A stretch of 59,963 bases of DNA from Anaerolineae bacterium (GCA_003141675.1 PLND01000051.1:8374-68336); one strand, 5' to 3'; shown: positions 40,561-51,754, numbered from the stretch's first letter. Notes: a model not told the origin generated them from the sequence alone. Translations and numbers: made by a program.

Positions 40561-41742
40561 ATGACCAATACCATCGAACTCGAAAACAAATACACTTCGG
40601 GCCTGATCGTCAAACGGCCGATCGTGCTGACGCGCGGGCAGGGGGCGTTGGTCTGGGATGAGAACGGCCGCGAATATATCGACTGTGTGTGCGGCCAGGG
40701 CTCGGGAAATCTCGGTCATTGTCACCCGGCGGTGGTCAAGGCGATCACCGAGCAGGCGCAAACCCTGATGATCTGCACCGAGATGTTCTACTTCGCCAAA
40801 CGCGCCGAACTGCAGGCGCGGTTGGTGGAAGCCGCCGGCGGCGGGATCAACCGCGTTTTCCTGTGCAACTCCGGAACCGAGGCGGTGGAGGGCGCGCTGA
40901 AACTCGCCCGCTATTCCACCGGCCGGACGGATTTCGTCGCCGCCATGCGCGGCTTTCACGGCCGGACGATGGGTGCGCTGTCCGCCACTTGGAATAAAAA
41001 GTACCGCGAGCCGTTTCTACCGCTGGTGCCCGGTTTTCACCACGTAGCCTACAACAATCTCGAGGCGCTGCGCGCGGCGGTTAATGAGACGACCGCCGGG
41101 GTGATCCTCGAGGTGGTGCAAGCCGAGGGCGGTGTATATCTGGGCACGCCGGAGTTTCTCCGCGGCGCGCAGGATGTCTGCCGGGAGAAGGGCGCGCTGC
41201 TTATTTTCGACGAGGTGCAAACCGGGTTCGGCCGGACGGGGAAGATGTTTGCCTACCAGCATTACGGCCTGCAACCCGATTTCGTCGCGCTGGCCAAATC
41301 GATCGGCGGCGGGATCCCGATGGGCGCGATCCTCATCGGCGAGCGCGTCCGGACGCTCGAGCCTGCCATCCACGCGAACACCTTCGGCGGAAACCCACTA
41401 ACCAGCGCCGCGGCGGTGGCGGCCATGGACGTTTACGAAGAGGAGAAAATCCCCGAAAAGGCCGCCGAGCTCGGGAAGTACCTGATGGCGAAACTCCAGG
41501 CGCTTTCCTCGCCGCTCATCCGCGAAGTGCGGGGGCTGGGGCTGATTGCGGGAATCGAAATCAAACACAAGGTGGCGCCCTACATCGCCGCGCTGGCCGA
41601 GCACGGGGTGCTTGCTCTGCCCGCCGGGATCAACGTAATCCGGCTGCTTCCCCCGCTGGTGATTACTCCCGCGCAGCTTGACCGCGTAGTGGAACAGCTT
41701 TCGATCGTGCTCGCCAAACCGATTGTTGAGGAGGAGGCCTAG
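40561..41742 (+). CDS. lysJ: LysW-lysine/ornithine aminotransferase (ArgD/LysJ)
   Basis: class-III aminotransferase: [81 protein letters not shown]. Confidence 0.92.
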   Translation: MTNTIELENKYTSGLIVKRPIVLTRGQGALVWDENGREYIDCVCGQGSGNLGHCHPAVVKAITEQAQTLMICTEMFYFAKRAELQARLVEAAGGGINRVFLCNSGTEAVEGALKLARYSTGRTDFVAAMRGFHGRTMGALSATWNKKYREPFLPLVPGFHHVAYNNLEALRAAVNETTAGVILEVVQAEGGVYLGTPEFLRGAQDVCREKGALLIFDEVQTGFGRTGKMFAYQHYGLQPDFVALAKSIGGGIPMGAILIGERVRTLEPAIHANTFGGNPLTSAAAVAAMDVYEEEKIPEKAAELGKYLMAKLQALSSPLIREVRGLGLIAGIEIKHKVAPYIAALAEHGVLALPAGINVIRLLPPLVITPAQLDRVVEQLSIVLAKPIVEEEA

Positions 41743-41746
41743 CCTC

Positions 41747-43051
41747 ATGAACGCCGCGGAAAATCCAGACCGTTACCATCAATACCGCCCCCGTCCGCTC
41801 GAGGTGATCGACACCACGCTGCGCGAGGGCCAGCAGACTTCGCTCCTGCACGACCATCATAAATACTTCTTCACCGAACGCGACAAACTCGAATTGGTCC
41901 GCGCGCTGATCCTTTACGGGGTGAAGTTTATCGAGATGTTTTCGCCCAACGTCAGCCCGCAGGAACGGGAGGACCTGAAGGCGATCCAGCAGACGCGCGA
42001 CGAACTGGTTATCCAGAAGGGATACACGTTCCTCCTGGCGCATGTGCGCTGCCATCCGGCGGATGTCGAGGCGGCGATTCACGCCGGGTTCGACGGGTTG
42101 AATATTTACATCGGCACGTCGCCGCAATCCCGCACATACAACACCGGCAAGGATCTGGTGGATATCACCCGCTCGGCGCGCACGTTGCTGGAGGATCTGC
42201 GCCGAAACCATCCCAACCTGATCCTGCGCTTCAGCGGCGAGGATACATTTCGCACGCGGATGGAGGATCAATTTCAGGTGTACGACCAAGTGGCGCCGCT
42301 GGTGGACCGGCTCGGGCTGCCCGACACTGTCGGGGTTGCTGTGCCGGCCACCGTCCGTGAGCGCATCCGCGCTCTGCGCGAGCGCTATCCCGTCACCGAA
42401 TTCGAAGTCCACTTCCACGATGACCGTGGGTTCGCGTTGCCCAACACGCTGGAAGCGATCCGCGAAGGGGTGCGTTACGTCAACACCACGCTCTTGGGGA
42501 TCGGTGAGCGGTCGGGCATTACTTCGATGACCGCGCTGATGTTCAACCTCTATCTCGATCAGAAATACGATCTGCTCGAAGGTTACCACCTGCGCGGTTC
42601 CTATCCAATCAACGTCTTGGCGGCCGACAAGCTGCGCATGCTGGTTCCTCCCAAGGAACCTATTTCCCTTACCAACCGGACACATACCGCCGGAGTACAC
42701 CAAGGAGCGATCCTGAACGACGCAGCCACATACGAAGCCCATCCGCTGGACGTGTTTGGGGTAAGCGAAAGGGACATCCTGCTCGGACCGCTCTCCGGTT
42801 GGAACACCATCCACTACTTCCTCAAGGAAATCCATTACTTCCGACTGGACGAGGCCACATCCCGCGATATTACCGCGCGGTTCAAGGAACGGGTTTACCA
42901 GATCGACGCCGATCAATCGCCAGCGGAGCTGCTGCTGAGCATCGCCACTGAGGAATACCGGCTGCCCAAACTCCTGCTGCCGGAATCGGCGCGCAAGCAG
43001 ATCGTCCAACGGCTTGACGAGGAAGCGCCTCCCAAGGAGCAGGTGAAGTGA
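41747..43051 (+). CDS. Homocitrate synthase-like (alpha-isopropylmalate synthase family)
   Basis: [58 protein letters not shown]; context in LysW lysine cluster. Confidence 0.88.
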   Translation: MNAAENPDRYHQYRPRPLEVIDTTLREGQQTSLLHDHHKYFFTERDKLELVRALILYGVKFIEMFSPNVSPQEREDLKAIQQTRDELVIQKGYTFLLAHVRCHPADVEAAIHAGFDGLNIYIGTSPQSRTYNTGKDLVDITRSARTLLEDLRRNHPNLILRFSGEDTFRTRMEDQFQVYDQVAPLVDRLGLPDTVGVAVPATVRERIRALRERYPVTEFEVHFHDDRGFALPNTLEAIREGVRYVNTTLLGIGERSGITSMTALMFNLYLDQKYDLLEGYHLRGSYPINVLAADKLRMLVPPKEPISLTNRTHTAGVHQGAILNDAATYEAHPLDVFGVSERDILLGPLSGWNTIHYFLKEIHYFRLDEATSRDITARFKERVYQIDADQSPAELLLSIATEEYRLPKLLLPESARKQIVQRLDEEAPPKEQVK

Positions 43052-44949
43052 ACTCAGCGCGGACATTCGCCGAAAAGGCGCTGGCCCGCGCGGCGGGTGA
43101 ACCGGATGCCCGCGCCGGACAGATCCTGACGGTCCGCCCGCAGCGGATTCTCTCCCACGACAACACCGCCGCCATCGCCCAGATCTTCCGGTGCGAGCTG
43201 GGCGCGGAAAAAGTGCAGGACCCCTCGCGGTTGATCGTCGTCCTGGACCACGCTTCTCCCCCGCCGACCGCAAAGCACGCGCAAAACCATGCCGAAGCGC
43301 GGGCCTTCGTCCGCGACCAGTCCATCCGCGATTTTTTCGACATCGGACGCGGGATCTGCCACCAGGTGGTCGGGGAGGAGGCGTTGCTGCTACCGGGCCA
43401 ACTCATCCTTGGCGCGGATTCACACTCTACGCACCATGGCTGGATGGGCGCCTTCGGGGCCGGTGTGGGACGCAGCGAGGTGGCTGCGCTCTGGGCCACC
43501 GGCTCGCTCTGGCTGCGGGTGCCGCAAAGCGTGCGCATCACGCTCATCGGCTCCCTCCGGCCGGGCGTGACCAGCAAGGACCTGTGCCTGGCGCTGATCG
43601 GCGAACTCGGCGCCGACGGCGGGTTGTATCTCTCGGTTGAATTCGGCGGACCGGGCCTGCGGACGCTGTCGCTCGAGAGCCGGATGGTGATCCCTAACGT
43701 GATGGCCGAGTTCGGCGTGAAGAATGCGTTTCTCGCGCCGGACGATTCGGTTTTTGATTATCTCGCTTCGCGTCCGTCGCGACGGGCGAGCCGGAGCGAC
43801 TGTTCCTCCTCGGCGCTGTTTCCCGATCCGGGAGCGGAATATTTGGCGGAATACGAATTGGATCTGGAGGCGGTCGATCCGCTCGTGGCGGCTCCGCACG
43901 AAGTGGATCAGCGGCGGACGCTGACGGAAGCGGCCGGCCGGCCGATCGACATGGCCTTCATCGGTACCTGCACCAACGGGCGCCTGGAGGACTTGCGCGC
44001 CGCGGCGTCCGTCCTGCAGGGTAAGAAAGTGGCGCGCAGCACGCGCTTGCTGGTCAACCCGGCCTCGGTCGAGGTGTACCGCGCGGCGGTGGAGGAGGGG
44101 ATTCTTGGCACGCTGCTGGATGCGGGCGCGGTGATCGGAGTCCCGGGCTGTGGGCCGTGCATGGGGAATCATTTGGGAATTCCCGCCGCTGGAGAGGTCG
44201 TGTTCTCCACTGCGAACCGGAATTTCAAGGGTCGGATGGGCCAGCCGGAATCGGAAATCTATCTGGGATCGCCCGCACTAGTCGCGACGGGCGCGGTGCT
44301 CGGGCGGATTCCATCCCTGGTGGAATATGGTTTTCCCGCGGCGGGCGCGCGCGGTGGATTCCTTACTCTACAACGGGGGGAGGATCTGCGCACGCTGCGC
44401 GCCGGGAATCTTACAAGCTCAGCGGCTCAATCCACGGACGCGGGGAAAACCCGCTATACCGCCGACGGGAAGGCTTGGGTGTACGGCGACAATGTGAATA
44501 CCGACCAGATCTTCCCGGGAAAATATACGTATACGTTGCGGGCGCCGGAGGAAATCGCGGCGCATGCCCTGGAGGACCTCGATCCGGAATTCGCGCGCAC
44601 GTCCGAACCCGGCGACGTGATCCTTGCCGGTCGCAACATGGGTTGCGGCTCTTCCCGCGAACAGGCGGTGACTTGCCTCACCCGGCGCGGCGTGCGCGCG
44701 GTCGTGGCCTCTTCCTACGCCCGTATCTTTTACCGCAACGCGATCAACCAGGGTCTCCCGGCGATTGTTTGCCCGGAAGCCGTGGCGGCGGCCCGCAAAG
44801 GCGATCCGGTCAGGGTGAATCTGGAGCGCGGGGAAGTGCTGCTGCCGGCCGGAAGATTCACTTTTTCACCATTCCCGCCGAACGTGCGCGAGCTGCTCGC
44901 GGCGGGTGGATTGATTCCGTTTTTGATTGCCGGGATAAATCGGGATTGA
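43048..44949 (+). CDS. Homoaconitase-like, large and small subunit fusion
   Basis: LeuC-like [60 protein letters not shown]; LeuD-like [29 protein letters not shown]. Confidence 0.92.
   Translation: MNSARTFAEKALARAAGEPDARAGQILTVRPQRILSHDNTAAIAQIFRCELGAEKVQDPSRLIVVLDHASPPPTAKHAQNHAEARAFVRDQSIRDFFDIGRGICHQVVGEEALLLPGQLILGADSHSTHHGWMGAFGAGVGRSEVAALWATGSLWLRVPQSVRITLIGSLRPGVTSKDLCLALIGELGADGGLYLSVEFGGPGLRTLSLESRMVIPNVMAEFGVKNAFLAPDDSVFDYLASRPSRRASRSDCSSSALFPDPGAEYLAEYELDLEAVDPLVAAPHEVDQRRTLTEAAGRPIDMAFIGTCTNGRLEDLRAAASVLQGKKVARSTRLLVNPASVEVYRAAVEEGILGTLLDAGAVIGVPGCGPCMGNHLGIPAAGEVVFSTANRNFKGRMGQPESEIYLGSPALVATGAVLGRIPSLVEYGFPAAGARGGFLTLQRGEDLRTLRAGNLTSSAAQSTDAGKTRYTADGKAWVYGDNVNTDQIFPGKYTYTLRAPEEIAAHALEDLDPEFARTSEPGDVILAGRNMGCGSSREQAVTCLTRRGVRAVVASSYARIFYRNAINQGLPAIVCPEAVAAARKGDPVRVNLERGEVLLPAGRFTFSPFPPNVRELLAAGGLIPFLIAGINRD
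43764..43798. repeat. 35-nt imperfect palindrome inside homoaconitase ORF
   Basis: CGCTTCGCGTCCGTCGCGACGGGCGAGCCGGAGCG folds into one about 15-bp hairpin with a 3-nt bulge; encodes [11 protein letters not shown]. Confidence 0.5.
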
Positions 44950-45031
44950 GATTAATTATCGACTCCTCCCTCAGCCCCTCCTAGCAACGGATACCGGAAA
45001 CGGAGAGTTTTAATCGGAGAATCGCATTGGA

Positions 45032-46090
45032 ATGATGTCGACATATGAAACACTCACGGGGTTGGTCGAACGGTTCAGCCCCACCCATTACGAAGCGGAA
45101 GCGGTCGCTTGGCTGGTCGGGCGCATGCTCAGCCTCGGTTTTGCATCTGCGCGGACCGACGAGGCGGGCAACGCGGTCGGGACGATCGGCGAAGGTCCGA
45201 ACCAGATCGTTCTGCTCGGTCACATCGACACGGTGCCGGGCAAAATCCCCGTCCGCGTGGAAAATGGAATCCTCCACGGCCGTGGGGCGGTGGATGCCAA
45301 AGGTCCGCTGGCTGCGTTTGTGGATGCGGCCGCGCAAACCGGCTTGGTCCCCGGTTGGCAGATTGTCGTGATCGGAGCGGTCGATGAGGAGGGTGATTCC
45401 GCCGGTGCCTGGCATGCCGCCGCGCGCTATCACCCGCGCTATGCGATCATCGGCGAGCCGAGCGGATGGAACCGAATCGCGCTGGGTTATCGGGGCATTG
45501 TGCGGTTCCGATTCCAAGCGCGGCAAACGATCGGACACTCGGCTGCGGGGCGGGACAGCGTTTGCGAGATGGCCGTGGATTTTTGGAACCGGCTGGTGGA
45601 ATTTTGCGCGCGGGAAAATCGGGCCGCCGAGCGGAAGTTCGATCAACTGACCCCGGTGTTGCAGGAGATGCACTCCGCCGGCGACGGATTTGTCGAGAAG
45701 GGCGAAATGTCCGGGAATGTGCGCCTGCCGCAGCGGATTGCTCCGGAGCGGATAAAGGATGTGCTGCGGGAAGCGGCTGCGGGTATCGGGACGGTGGAAA
45801 CCGAAGGCATCCCGCTGAACGCCTTCCGGGTGGAAAAAAGCACACCGGTCGTCGGGTCCCTGCTTTCAGGCATCCGATCGCTCGGTGGGGATCCATCGTT
45901 CAGCCTGAAACTGGGGACGTCCGATCTCAGCATCGTCGGTCCGGCATGGAACTGCCCCATGGCGGTTTACGGACCGGGCGATTCCACGTTCGATCACACG
46001 CCGGGGGAATGCATCTCACTGGAAGAATACGGGAAGGCTGCCGCCGTGCTGGTTGGCGTGTTGAAACGGCTGACCGCTGCGGTTCGATAG
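45032..46090 (+). CDS. lysK: [LysW]-lysine/ornithine hydrolase (M20 family)
   Basis: IVLLGHIDTVPGKIPVRVENGILHGRGAVDAKGPLAAFVDAA; IGAVDEEGDSAGAWH; AIIGEPSGWNRIALGYRGIVRF. Confidence 0.93.
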   Translation: MMSTYETLTGLVERFSPTHYEAEAVAWLVGRMLSLGFASARTDEAGNAVGTIGEGPNQIVLLGHIDTVPGKIPVRVENGILHGRGAVDAKGPLAAFVDAAAQTGLVPGWQIVVIGAVDEEGDSAGAWHAAARYHPRYAIIGEPSGWNRIALGYRGIVRFRFQARQTIGHSAAGRDSVCEMAVDFWNRLVEFCARENRAAERKFDQLTPVLQEMHSAGDGFVEKGEMSGNVRLPQRIAPERIKDVLREAAAGIGTVETEGIPLNAFRVEKSTPVVGSLLSGIRSLGGDPSFSLKLGTSDLSIVGPAWNCPMAVYGPGDSTFDHTPGECISLEEYGKAAAVLVGVLKRLTAAVR

Positions 46091-46143
46091 ACACCGGAAA
46101 CGCGCTCCCTGCGCTGCGGGTATAATTTCGACGGGAGATACCA

Positions 46144-47304
46144 ATGGCCGGAGAAGATCTGAAAAATCGCGTCGACTGGTTGGATGAAGAGCGGCGGAAA
46201 GACAAGGCGCAGCTGGCCAAGCTGGAAGAACGCCTGGCCGGTATGACCGCCGCATCGGAATCGCACGGCAAACAGTTGCAGGAACTGGGGGCGCAACTGG
46301 CGAAGGTCGGCGCACGGGTGCAATTGCAGAAAGTGGACGAACTCCTGTCGAAGAATCGCGAGGAGACCGGACGCGCGCTGGAAGCGATGGAAAAAAGGCG
46401 TCTGGAGCTGGAGGACCAGGTTTCCAAATCCCGGATTCTGGAAAAAGACCGCGTCGAAAAGACGATGGGAGAGTTTAAAAAGCAGATGGATACGCTGGCC
46501 GACATGCGCGAAATGATGGAAGCGCGCAAAGCCGAGCAGGCCCGCCAGGCTGTTCTTCTTCAGGAAATGCGCAAGACCCTGGACGCGATCCAAAAGCGCG
46601 ACGAAGAGCGCACGCGCATTGTCGCCACGGTCGAGGAAGGACGGCGGCAGGATATCCGCCGCATGGCCGACATCCAGGGCGAACATCAGACCATCCGGCA
46701 GAAAAGCGGCGAAATCGTTTCGAGGTTGGACGCCGTCGAGACTACTTCGACAAGGCTGGACGCCAAACTCCGCGAGGTCACGGCTCAGGAGCTCGAACGT
46801 CGGAATGCGATGGCCATCTGGCAGGAGCAGCAGCAGGCTTCCGCCACCGAGCGCGAACGCCAGTGGAAGATCTGGGAAAAGCAAAGCGCAGAATCGATCG
46901 CCCACATGAACGAATTCCTCGGGCAGATCGACACGTACCGGGAGCTCGAGCGCTCGATGGGCCAGGCGATCAAGGAATTCCACGAGATCGCGGAGCGTTC
47001 AGAACAGAAGCTGAAGGAGATGGCGGAAATTCAGCGCATCCAGGAAGACCGTCTGCGGCAGGATTGGAATGCCTTCCAGGCCGACGACCAGAAGCGGTGG
47101 ACGGCCCAAAACCTCACCTGGGAAGATGAATGGCGCGAACGCGACCGCAAGTTCACCAAGGTGACCGATAGGCTGGCGCGCCTGGAGGAACAGTCCGAGG
47201 AATTCGCGGACGCTCTGCGCTCCACGCAAGAGGGAGACCGGGCCCGTCTGGAAACCTTGGCCAACACCGTCCGCGAGTGGCTGGCGCGGATCGCCCCGAA
47301 GTAA
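46144..47304 (+). CDS. Coiled-coil hypothetical protein
   Basis: 386 aa, almost wholly Glu/Lys/Gln/Arg-rich heptad-like sequence. Confidence 0.6.
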   Translation: MAGEDLKNRVDWLDEERRKDKAQLAKLEERLAGMTAASESHGKQLQELGAQLAKVGARVQLQKVDELLSKNREETGRALEAMEKRRLELEDQVSKSRILEKDRVEKTMGEFKKQMDTLADMREMMEARKAEQARQAVLLQEMRKTLDAIQKRDEERTRIVATVEEGRRQDIRRMADIQGEHQTIRQKSGEIVSRLDAVETTSTRLDAKLREVTAQELERRNAMAIWQEQQQASATERERQWKIWEKQSAESIAHMNEFLGQIDTYRELERSMGQAIKEFHEIAERSEQKLKEMAEIQRIQEDRLRQDWNAFQADDQKRWTAQNLTWEDEWRERDRKFTKVTDRLARLEEQSEEFADALRSTQEGDRARLETLANTVREWLARIAPK

Positions 47305-47318
47305 ATCCCCACCCCCGC

Positions 47319-49205
47319 ATGCGCGTACTGGCCACCGCAGGACACGTAGACCACGGAAAATCCACTCTGGTGGAAGCCCTCACCGGCACGCACCCCGACC
47401 GGTTAAAGGAAGAACGCGAACGGGAGATGACCATCGATCTCGGTTTCGGGTATTTCACGCTGCCCGACGGGACGCTGACCGGCATCGTTGACGTCCCGGG
47501 ACACCGCGATTTCATCGACAACATGCTCGCGGGCGTGGGCAGCGTGGACGCCGCGCTGTTTGTCATTGCCGCCGACGAAGGACCGATGCCCCAAACCCGG
47601 GAACACCTTGCCATTCTTGATTTGCTCGGAGTGCGAGCGGGCATCGTCGCCTTGACCAAGATCGATCTGGTCCAAGACGCGGATTGGCTCGCTTTAATGC
47701 GCAAGGATGTCGAGAATTTACTGCAGCCCACTTCGCTTCGCGGCGTGGAAATCCTTCCCGTATCCGCGCGCACCGGGGAAGGGATGCCGGAATTAAAACA
47801 GGCGCTTGCCCGCTTATTAAAGGAATCCCCGACGCGTCCGGATCTCGGACGGCCGCGCCTGCCGATAGACCGTTCGTTTTCACTGACGGGTTTTGGCACT
47901 GTTGTGACCGGGACCCTGTTGGACGGATCCCTTTCAATCGGAGCGGAAGTGGAAATCCTTCCCGGCGGGAAGCACGCGCGCATCCGCGGGCTTCAGACTC
48001 ACGATCAAAAGATCGAACGCGCCGATCCGGGCGGACGCGTCGCCGTCAATCTTAGCGGAGTGGAGCCGGGAGAAATCCTGCGCGGCCAAGTGGTTGTTCT
48101 CCCCGGAACGTATGCTCCCAGCCGGAGAATGGATCTGCGTGTTCGGATGCTTCCGGATGCGGCGATGGCCTTAAGGCACGACAGCGAGGTGAAGTTATAC
48201 CTGGGGGCGGCGGAAACGATGGCCCGGGCGCGCATCCTGGGCGCGGATGCGATCGCTCCCGGAGATTCCGGTTGGGTGCAATTTATCCTGGCGGAGGAGA
48301 TGGTCGCGGCGCACGGGGACCGGGCGATCCTGCGCCGCCCGTCGCCGGGCTCAACCATCGGCGGCGGGACGGTGATCGAGCCGCATCCGGAAAAACTGCA
48401 CCGCCGCTTCGACGCCGCCGTCACGGCCCGATTGGAAGCGCTGGACAGTGGCGGGACGGCGGAGCGAATTCTGCAAACGCTCGCCGGTGCCGCGGTGACG
48501 GTATTGGAGGACGCGCTGCAATCGGCCGGCATGGGTCCGGAGGCGCAGCCGGCGGTTGCGCAATTGATCGAGCGCGGCGAGCTGTTGATTCTTTCTGGCG
48601 ATCCCTCCGAGCCGCGCGACGCGCTGGTTTGCTCGCGTGCTGCGTGGGAGCGCCTGACGGGCAAGATGGAAGCACTCCTCGGACAGTATCATCGCGAGCA
48701 TCCCTTGCGGGCCGGGATGCCGCGTGAGGCGCTGCGCGCCCGCGCAGGGATCCCGCCCAAAGCGGCCGGGCCGGTGCTGGCGCGCGCGGCCGCCGAAGGG
48801 ATGCTGGTGGAATCCGCGCACAGTGTTCGGCTGGCTGGATTCGAGAGGGTATTCACCCCGGCTCAGCGACAGATTGCGGACGCGCTGCTCGCGCACTTTG
48901 CGCAAAACCCCTTCCAACCGCCCTCCGTTAAGGATTGCCTGTCGGAGGCGGGCGAAGAGGTTTATACCGCGCTGGTGGAAGGCGGCAAAATAAAACCGCT
49001 TTCGGAGGAAGTTGTTTTTCTGCAATCCACATACGAGGAGATGACCGAACGACTCCGCGATGCACTCCGCACCCGTGAAAAAATCACCGTCGCCGAGGTG
49101 CGCGATTTATTTGGCTCCTCACGGAAATATATCCTGGCTTTCCTGGAATACCTCGACGCGCAGGGCGTCACCCGCCGCGAAGGGGATTACCGCAAATTGA
49201 AATAA
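47319..49205 (+). CDS. selB: Selenocysteine-specific translation elongation factor
   Basis: VLATAGHVDHGKSTLVEALTGTHPDRLKEEREREMTIDLGFGYFTLPDG; DVPGHRDFIDNMLAG; KIDLV; C-terminal winged helices. Confidence 0.93.
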   Translation: MRVLATAGHVDHGKSTLVEALTGTHPDRLKEEREREMTIDLGFGYFTLPDGTLTGIVDVPGHRDFIDNMLAGVGSVDAALFVIAADEGPMPQTREHLAILDLLGVRAGIVALTKIDLVQDADWLALMRKDVENLLQPTSLRGVEILPVSARTGEGMPELKQALARLLKESPTRPDLGRPRLPIDRSFSLTGFGTVVTGTLLDGSLSIGAEVEILPGGKHARIRGLQTHDQKIERADPGGRVAVNLSGVEPGEILRGQVVVLPGTYAPSRRMDLRVRMLPDAAMALRHDSEVKLYLGAAETMARARILGADAIAPGDSGWVQFILAEEMVAAHGDRAILRRPSPGSTIGGGTVIEPHPEKLHRRFDAAVTARLEALDSGGTAERILQTLAGAAVTVLEDALQSAGMGPEAQPAVAQLIERGELLILSGDPSEPRDALVCSRAAWERLTGKMEALLGQYHREHPLRAGMPREALRARAGIPPKAAGPVLARAAAEGMLVESAHSVRLAGFERVFTPAQRQIADALLAHFAQNPFQPPSVKDCLSEAGEEVYTALVEGGKIKPLSEEVVFLQSTYEEMTERLRDALRTREKITVAEVRDLFGSSRKYILAFLEYLDAQGVTRREGDYRKLK

Positions 49206-49241
49206 AAAAACTCCCGCGTTCTTTTCCGCGGGAGTTTTTTT
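49204..49241. terminator. Bidirectional intrinsic terminator between selB and parB
   Basis: AAAAAAACTCCCGCG-TTCTTTTC-CGCGGGAGTTTTTTT. Confidence 0.85.
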
Positions 49242-49258
49242 ATCCCCGAAGGAAAGGG

Positions 49259-50110
49259 TTACTTCCCTTTTAGAATTTGATTCGCGATCGCATCCAGTTC
49301 TTCATCGGAATAATAATAGAGCAACACCAAACCGCCGCGCTTGCCGCGCTTGATGGTCACGCGCGTCCCCAGGGCCTCTTCGAATCGTTTCTCGAGCGCG
49401 CGTAGGTCCGGCGGAAGGCGCGGCGGCGCCGGCCTCGGCGTGCGCTTGCCCGTCATCTTGCGTGCGAGTTCCTCCGTCTGGCGCACGCTCAGGCTGCGCT
49501 TGAGGACCGTATCCACAGCCGCCAGTTGTGCCTGCACCGTCGGCAGCGCGAGGATGGCGCGCGCGTGCCCCTCGGTAATCTGGCCGCTCCCCAGCGCCTG
49601 GCGCACGCGCTCAGGCAGTTTGAGCAGGCGCAGCGTGTTGGTCACCGACACGCGGCTCTTCCCCACGCGGCGGGAAACGTCCTCGTGCGAAAGGCCGAAC
49701 TCCTCATGCAGATGCCGGTACGCTTCGGCGGTGTCAAGCGGCGAGAGATCCTCGCGCTGCAGGTTTTCGATCAGCGCCAGCTCCAACCGCTGCTGGTCGG
49801 AGGCATCGCGCACCAGCACCGGCACGCGCTCGAGACCGGCGAGCTTGGACGCCTCCAGGCGGCGTTCGCCGGCGATCAAGGTATAGTATTCGGATTCCGG
49901 CCCGCGGGTGACGATCAGCGGCTGCAGCACGCCGTGCTCGCGGATCGAAGCGGCGAGCTCCTCGAGTTCCCCGCTTTCGATCGTCGCGCGCGGCTGGCGC
50001 GGGTTGCGCCGGATCTTCCCAACCGGTACCAGCATTGAATCGGCGGAAGTGGTTTCCGCCGGAAGCAATGCATCCAATCCGCGCCCCAGTCCGTGCTTTT
50101 TTGTGCTCAT
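49259..50110 (-). CDS. parB: ParB/Spo0J chromosome partitioning protein
   Basis: GLGRGLDALLP; IRRNPRQPRATIESGELEELAASIREHGVLQPLIV; YTLIAGERRLEASKLAG; LSHEDVSRRVGKSRVSVTNTLRLL. Confidence 0.95.
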   Translation of the reverse strand: MSTKKHGLGRGLDALLPAETTSADSMLVPVGKIRRNPRQPRATIESGELEELAASIREHGVLQPLIVTRGPESEYYTLIAGERRLEASKLAGLERVPVLVRDASDQQRLELALIENLQREDLSPLDTAEAYRHLHEEFGLSHEDVSRRVGKSRVSVTNTLRLLKLPERVRQALGSGQITEGHARAILALPTVQAQLAAVDTVLKRSLSVRQTEELARKMTGKRTPRPAPPRLPPDLRALEKRFEEALGTRVTIKRGKRGGLVLLYYYSDEELDAIANQILKGK

Positions 50111-50114
50111 CGTT

Positions 50115-50903
50115 TCACCCTTTTGCCCGGATGCGGACTCCGTCGGATCGCAGGATCTCCTCCGCAAGTTCACGGTATGCCAGTGCCCCCATCGAAGAGG
50201 GGGCGTACGTGGAAATCGGAATCCCGTGCGAGGGCGCTTCCGCCAGGCGGATGCTGCGCGGGATTACGCTGGAGAACATTTTTCCGGGGAAGTGCCGGCG
50301 CACTTCCTCGATCACCTGGGTCGAAAGATTCGCGCGCCCGTCGAACATCGTCATCACCACGCCGCGGATTTCCAGCTTCGGGTTGAAGGAGGAACGCACG
50401 CGGCCGACGGTTTGCGTCAGCTGGCTAAGGCCCTCCAGCGCCAGATACTCGCACTGCACCGGGATGATCGCACCGCCGTCGGCCGCCACCAGCGCGTTGA
50501 GCGTGAGAATTCCCAGCGACGGCGGAGAATCCACCAGGATGTAATCGTATGAGGGGAGGATTTCCCCCAGCGCGTTGCGCAGCCGGAATTCGCGGCCCTC
50601 CTCGTCGATCAGTTCCACCTCCGCGCCGGTGAGGTTCGGCGAAGAAGGCAGCAGGCTGAGTCCGAGTTGCTCGTTTTGAAGGATGGCGGCCATGGGGGTG
50701 GAGGAACCAATCAGCACCTCGTAGGCGCCGCGGTGAACCTCGCGTTTGTCCACCCCCAAGCAGGAGGTGGCGTTGGCCTGTGGATCGAGGTCGACCATCA
50801 ACACGCGCTGGCCCATGTCCGCAAAGTTGGCCGCCAGGCTGATGGTGGTTGTGGTCTTCCCCACCCCGCCTTTCTGGTTGACGAACGCATACACTCTGGT
50901 CAC
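50115..50903 (-). CDS. parA: ParA/Soj ATPase
   Basis: VYAFVNQKGGVGKTTTTISLAANFADMGQRVLMVDLDPQANATSCLG; ILVDSPPSLGILTLNAL. Confidence 0.96.
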   Translation of the reverse strand: MTRVYAFVNQKGGVGKTTTTISLAANFADMGQRVLMVDLDPQANATSCLGVDKREVHRGAYEVLIGSSTPMAAILQNEQLGLSLLPSSPNLTGAEVELIDEEGREFRLRNALGEILPSYDYILVDSPPSLGILTLNALVAADGGAIIPVQCEYLALEGLSQLTQTVGRVRSSFNPKLEIRGVVMTMFDGRANLSTQVIEEVRRHFPGKMFSSVIPRSIRLAEAPSHGIPISTYAPSSMGALAYRELAEEILRSDGVRIRAKG

Positions 50904-51754
50904 GGAGATTTCTCCGCGCGTTTACAGTCCAGGATTTCCTCGCGCGTCGGCACGCCCGAGAGCCCCAACCGGGTGACCGAACGCGAAGCCAGAACGGTGG
51001 CCATGCGCGCCGCTTCCCAGGCGTTGCCGGTTTCTTTCAGGCGCAGGAAAAACACAGCCGCGAAAATATCGCCCGCGCCGGTCGGGTCGATCTCCGGCTG
51101 CGGCGGCGCCCGGAAGGCCTGCACCTCGCCTTTCCAAAAAACGCGGCAGCCCTGCGCCCCGTCGGTAACGGCGCAGGCTGGGCACATTCGCGCCAATCGT
51201 TCGGCTGCCGTCACGTCACCGTCGATGTCATCCACGCTGAATACCGCCGCATCCGCCCCGCGCGCCGCAAGTTCCGCTTCCGGCTTAACGGCGTGGCGCA
51301 CTTTTCCGTCGGCATCCAATGCGCGCATCCATCCCTGCAGCGTCACGCAGCGCAGCGAATGCTGGAACAGATCGAGCAGTCCGGGTTTGACCTCGCCGGC
51401 GACGGGCGCCAAGTGGATGATGAAGGACGTTAACCAAGCTTTGGGGATGTGCACCGGGCTGAGGCTTTCCGCCACCGAACGGATCCATTGTTCCCGTACT
51501 CCGTCTTGGTAGCGGTTTTCGAAAATCGTCTCGCGGCCGGAGAGCACCTTCTGGATCTGTATTCCGTCGAGCGAGGAGAGGTCGCATCCCGGCGAACAGG
51601 AAGTCACCAGCGCCGTACTCGCCCCCCAGGCGAGCGCAGTGAGGCCGGCGTAAGCGGCCGTTCCGCCCGGCCGCTCGCCGCCAGGGACGATATCTTTGGT
51701 GACGTGGCCGATGATCAAGTATTCGGGCGCGCGGTCCTCGGTGGTGGATGGCAC
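50900..51754 (-). CDS. PfkB-family carbohydrate kinase
   Basis: PGGTAAYAGLTALAWGASTALVT; PEIDPTGAGDIFAAVFFLRLKETGNAWEAARMA. Confidence 0.88.
   Translation of the reverse strand: MPSTTEDRAPEYLIIGHVTKDIVPGGERPGGTAAYAGLTALAWGASTALVTSCSPGCDLSSLDGIQIQKVLSGRETIFENRYQDGVREQWIRSVAESLSPVHIPKAWLTSFIIHLAPVAGEVKPGLLDLFQHSLRCVTLQGWMRALDADGKVRHAVKPEAELAARGADAAVFSVDDIDGDVTAAERLARMCPACAVTDGAQGCRVFWKGEVQAFRAPPQPEIDPTGAGDIFAAVFFLRLKETGNAWEAARMATVLASRSVTRLGLSGVPTREEILDCKRAEKSP

Noticed and set aside
41663-43273. 536-aa minus-strand ORF opposite homocitrate synthase, and similar long antisense ORFs (e.g. 1231-2277, 2664-3473)
   Set aside because: Shadow ORFs typical of high-GC coding DNA; opposite strand holds well-recognised enzymes and the antisense products look compositionally biased
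49204-50910. parS sites near parAB / replication origin
   Set aside because: No TGTTTCACGTGAAACA-like 16-mer or DnaA-box cluster was seen, and no dnaA/dnaN/gidB genes are present
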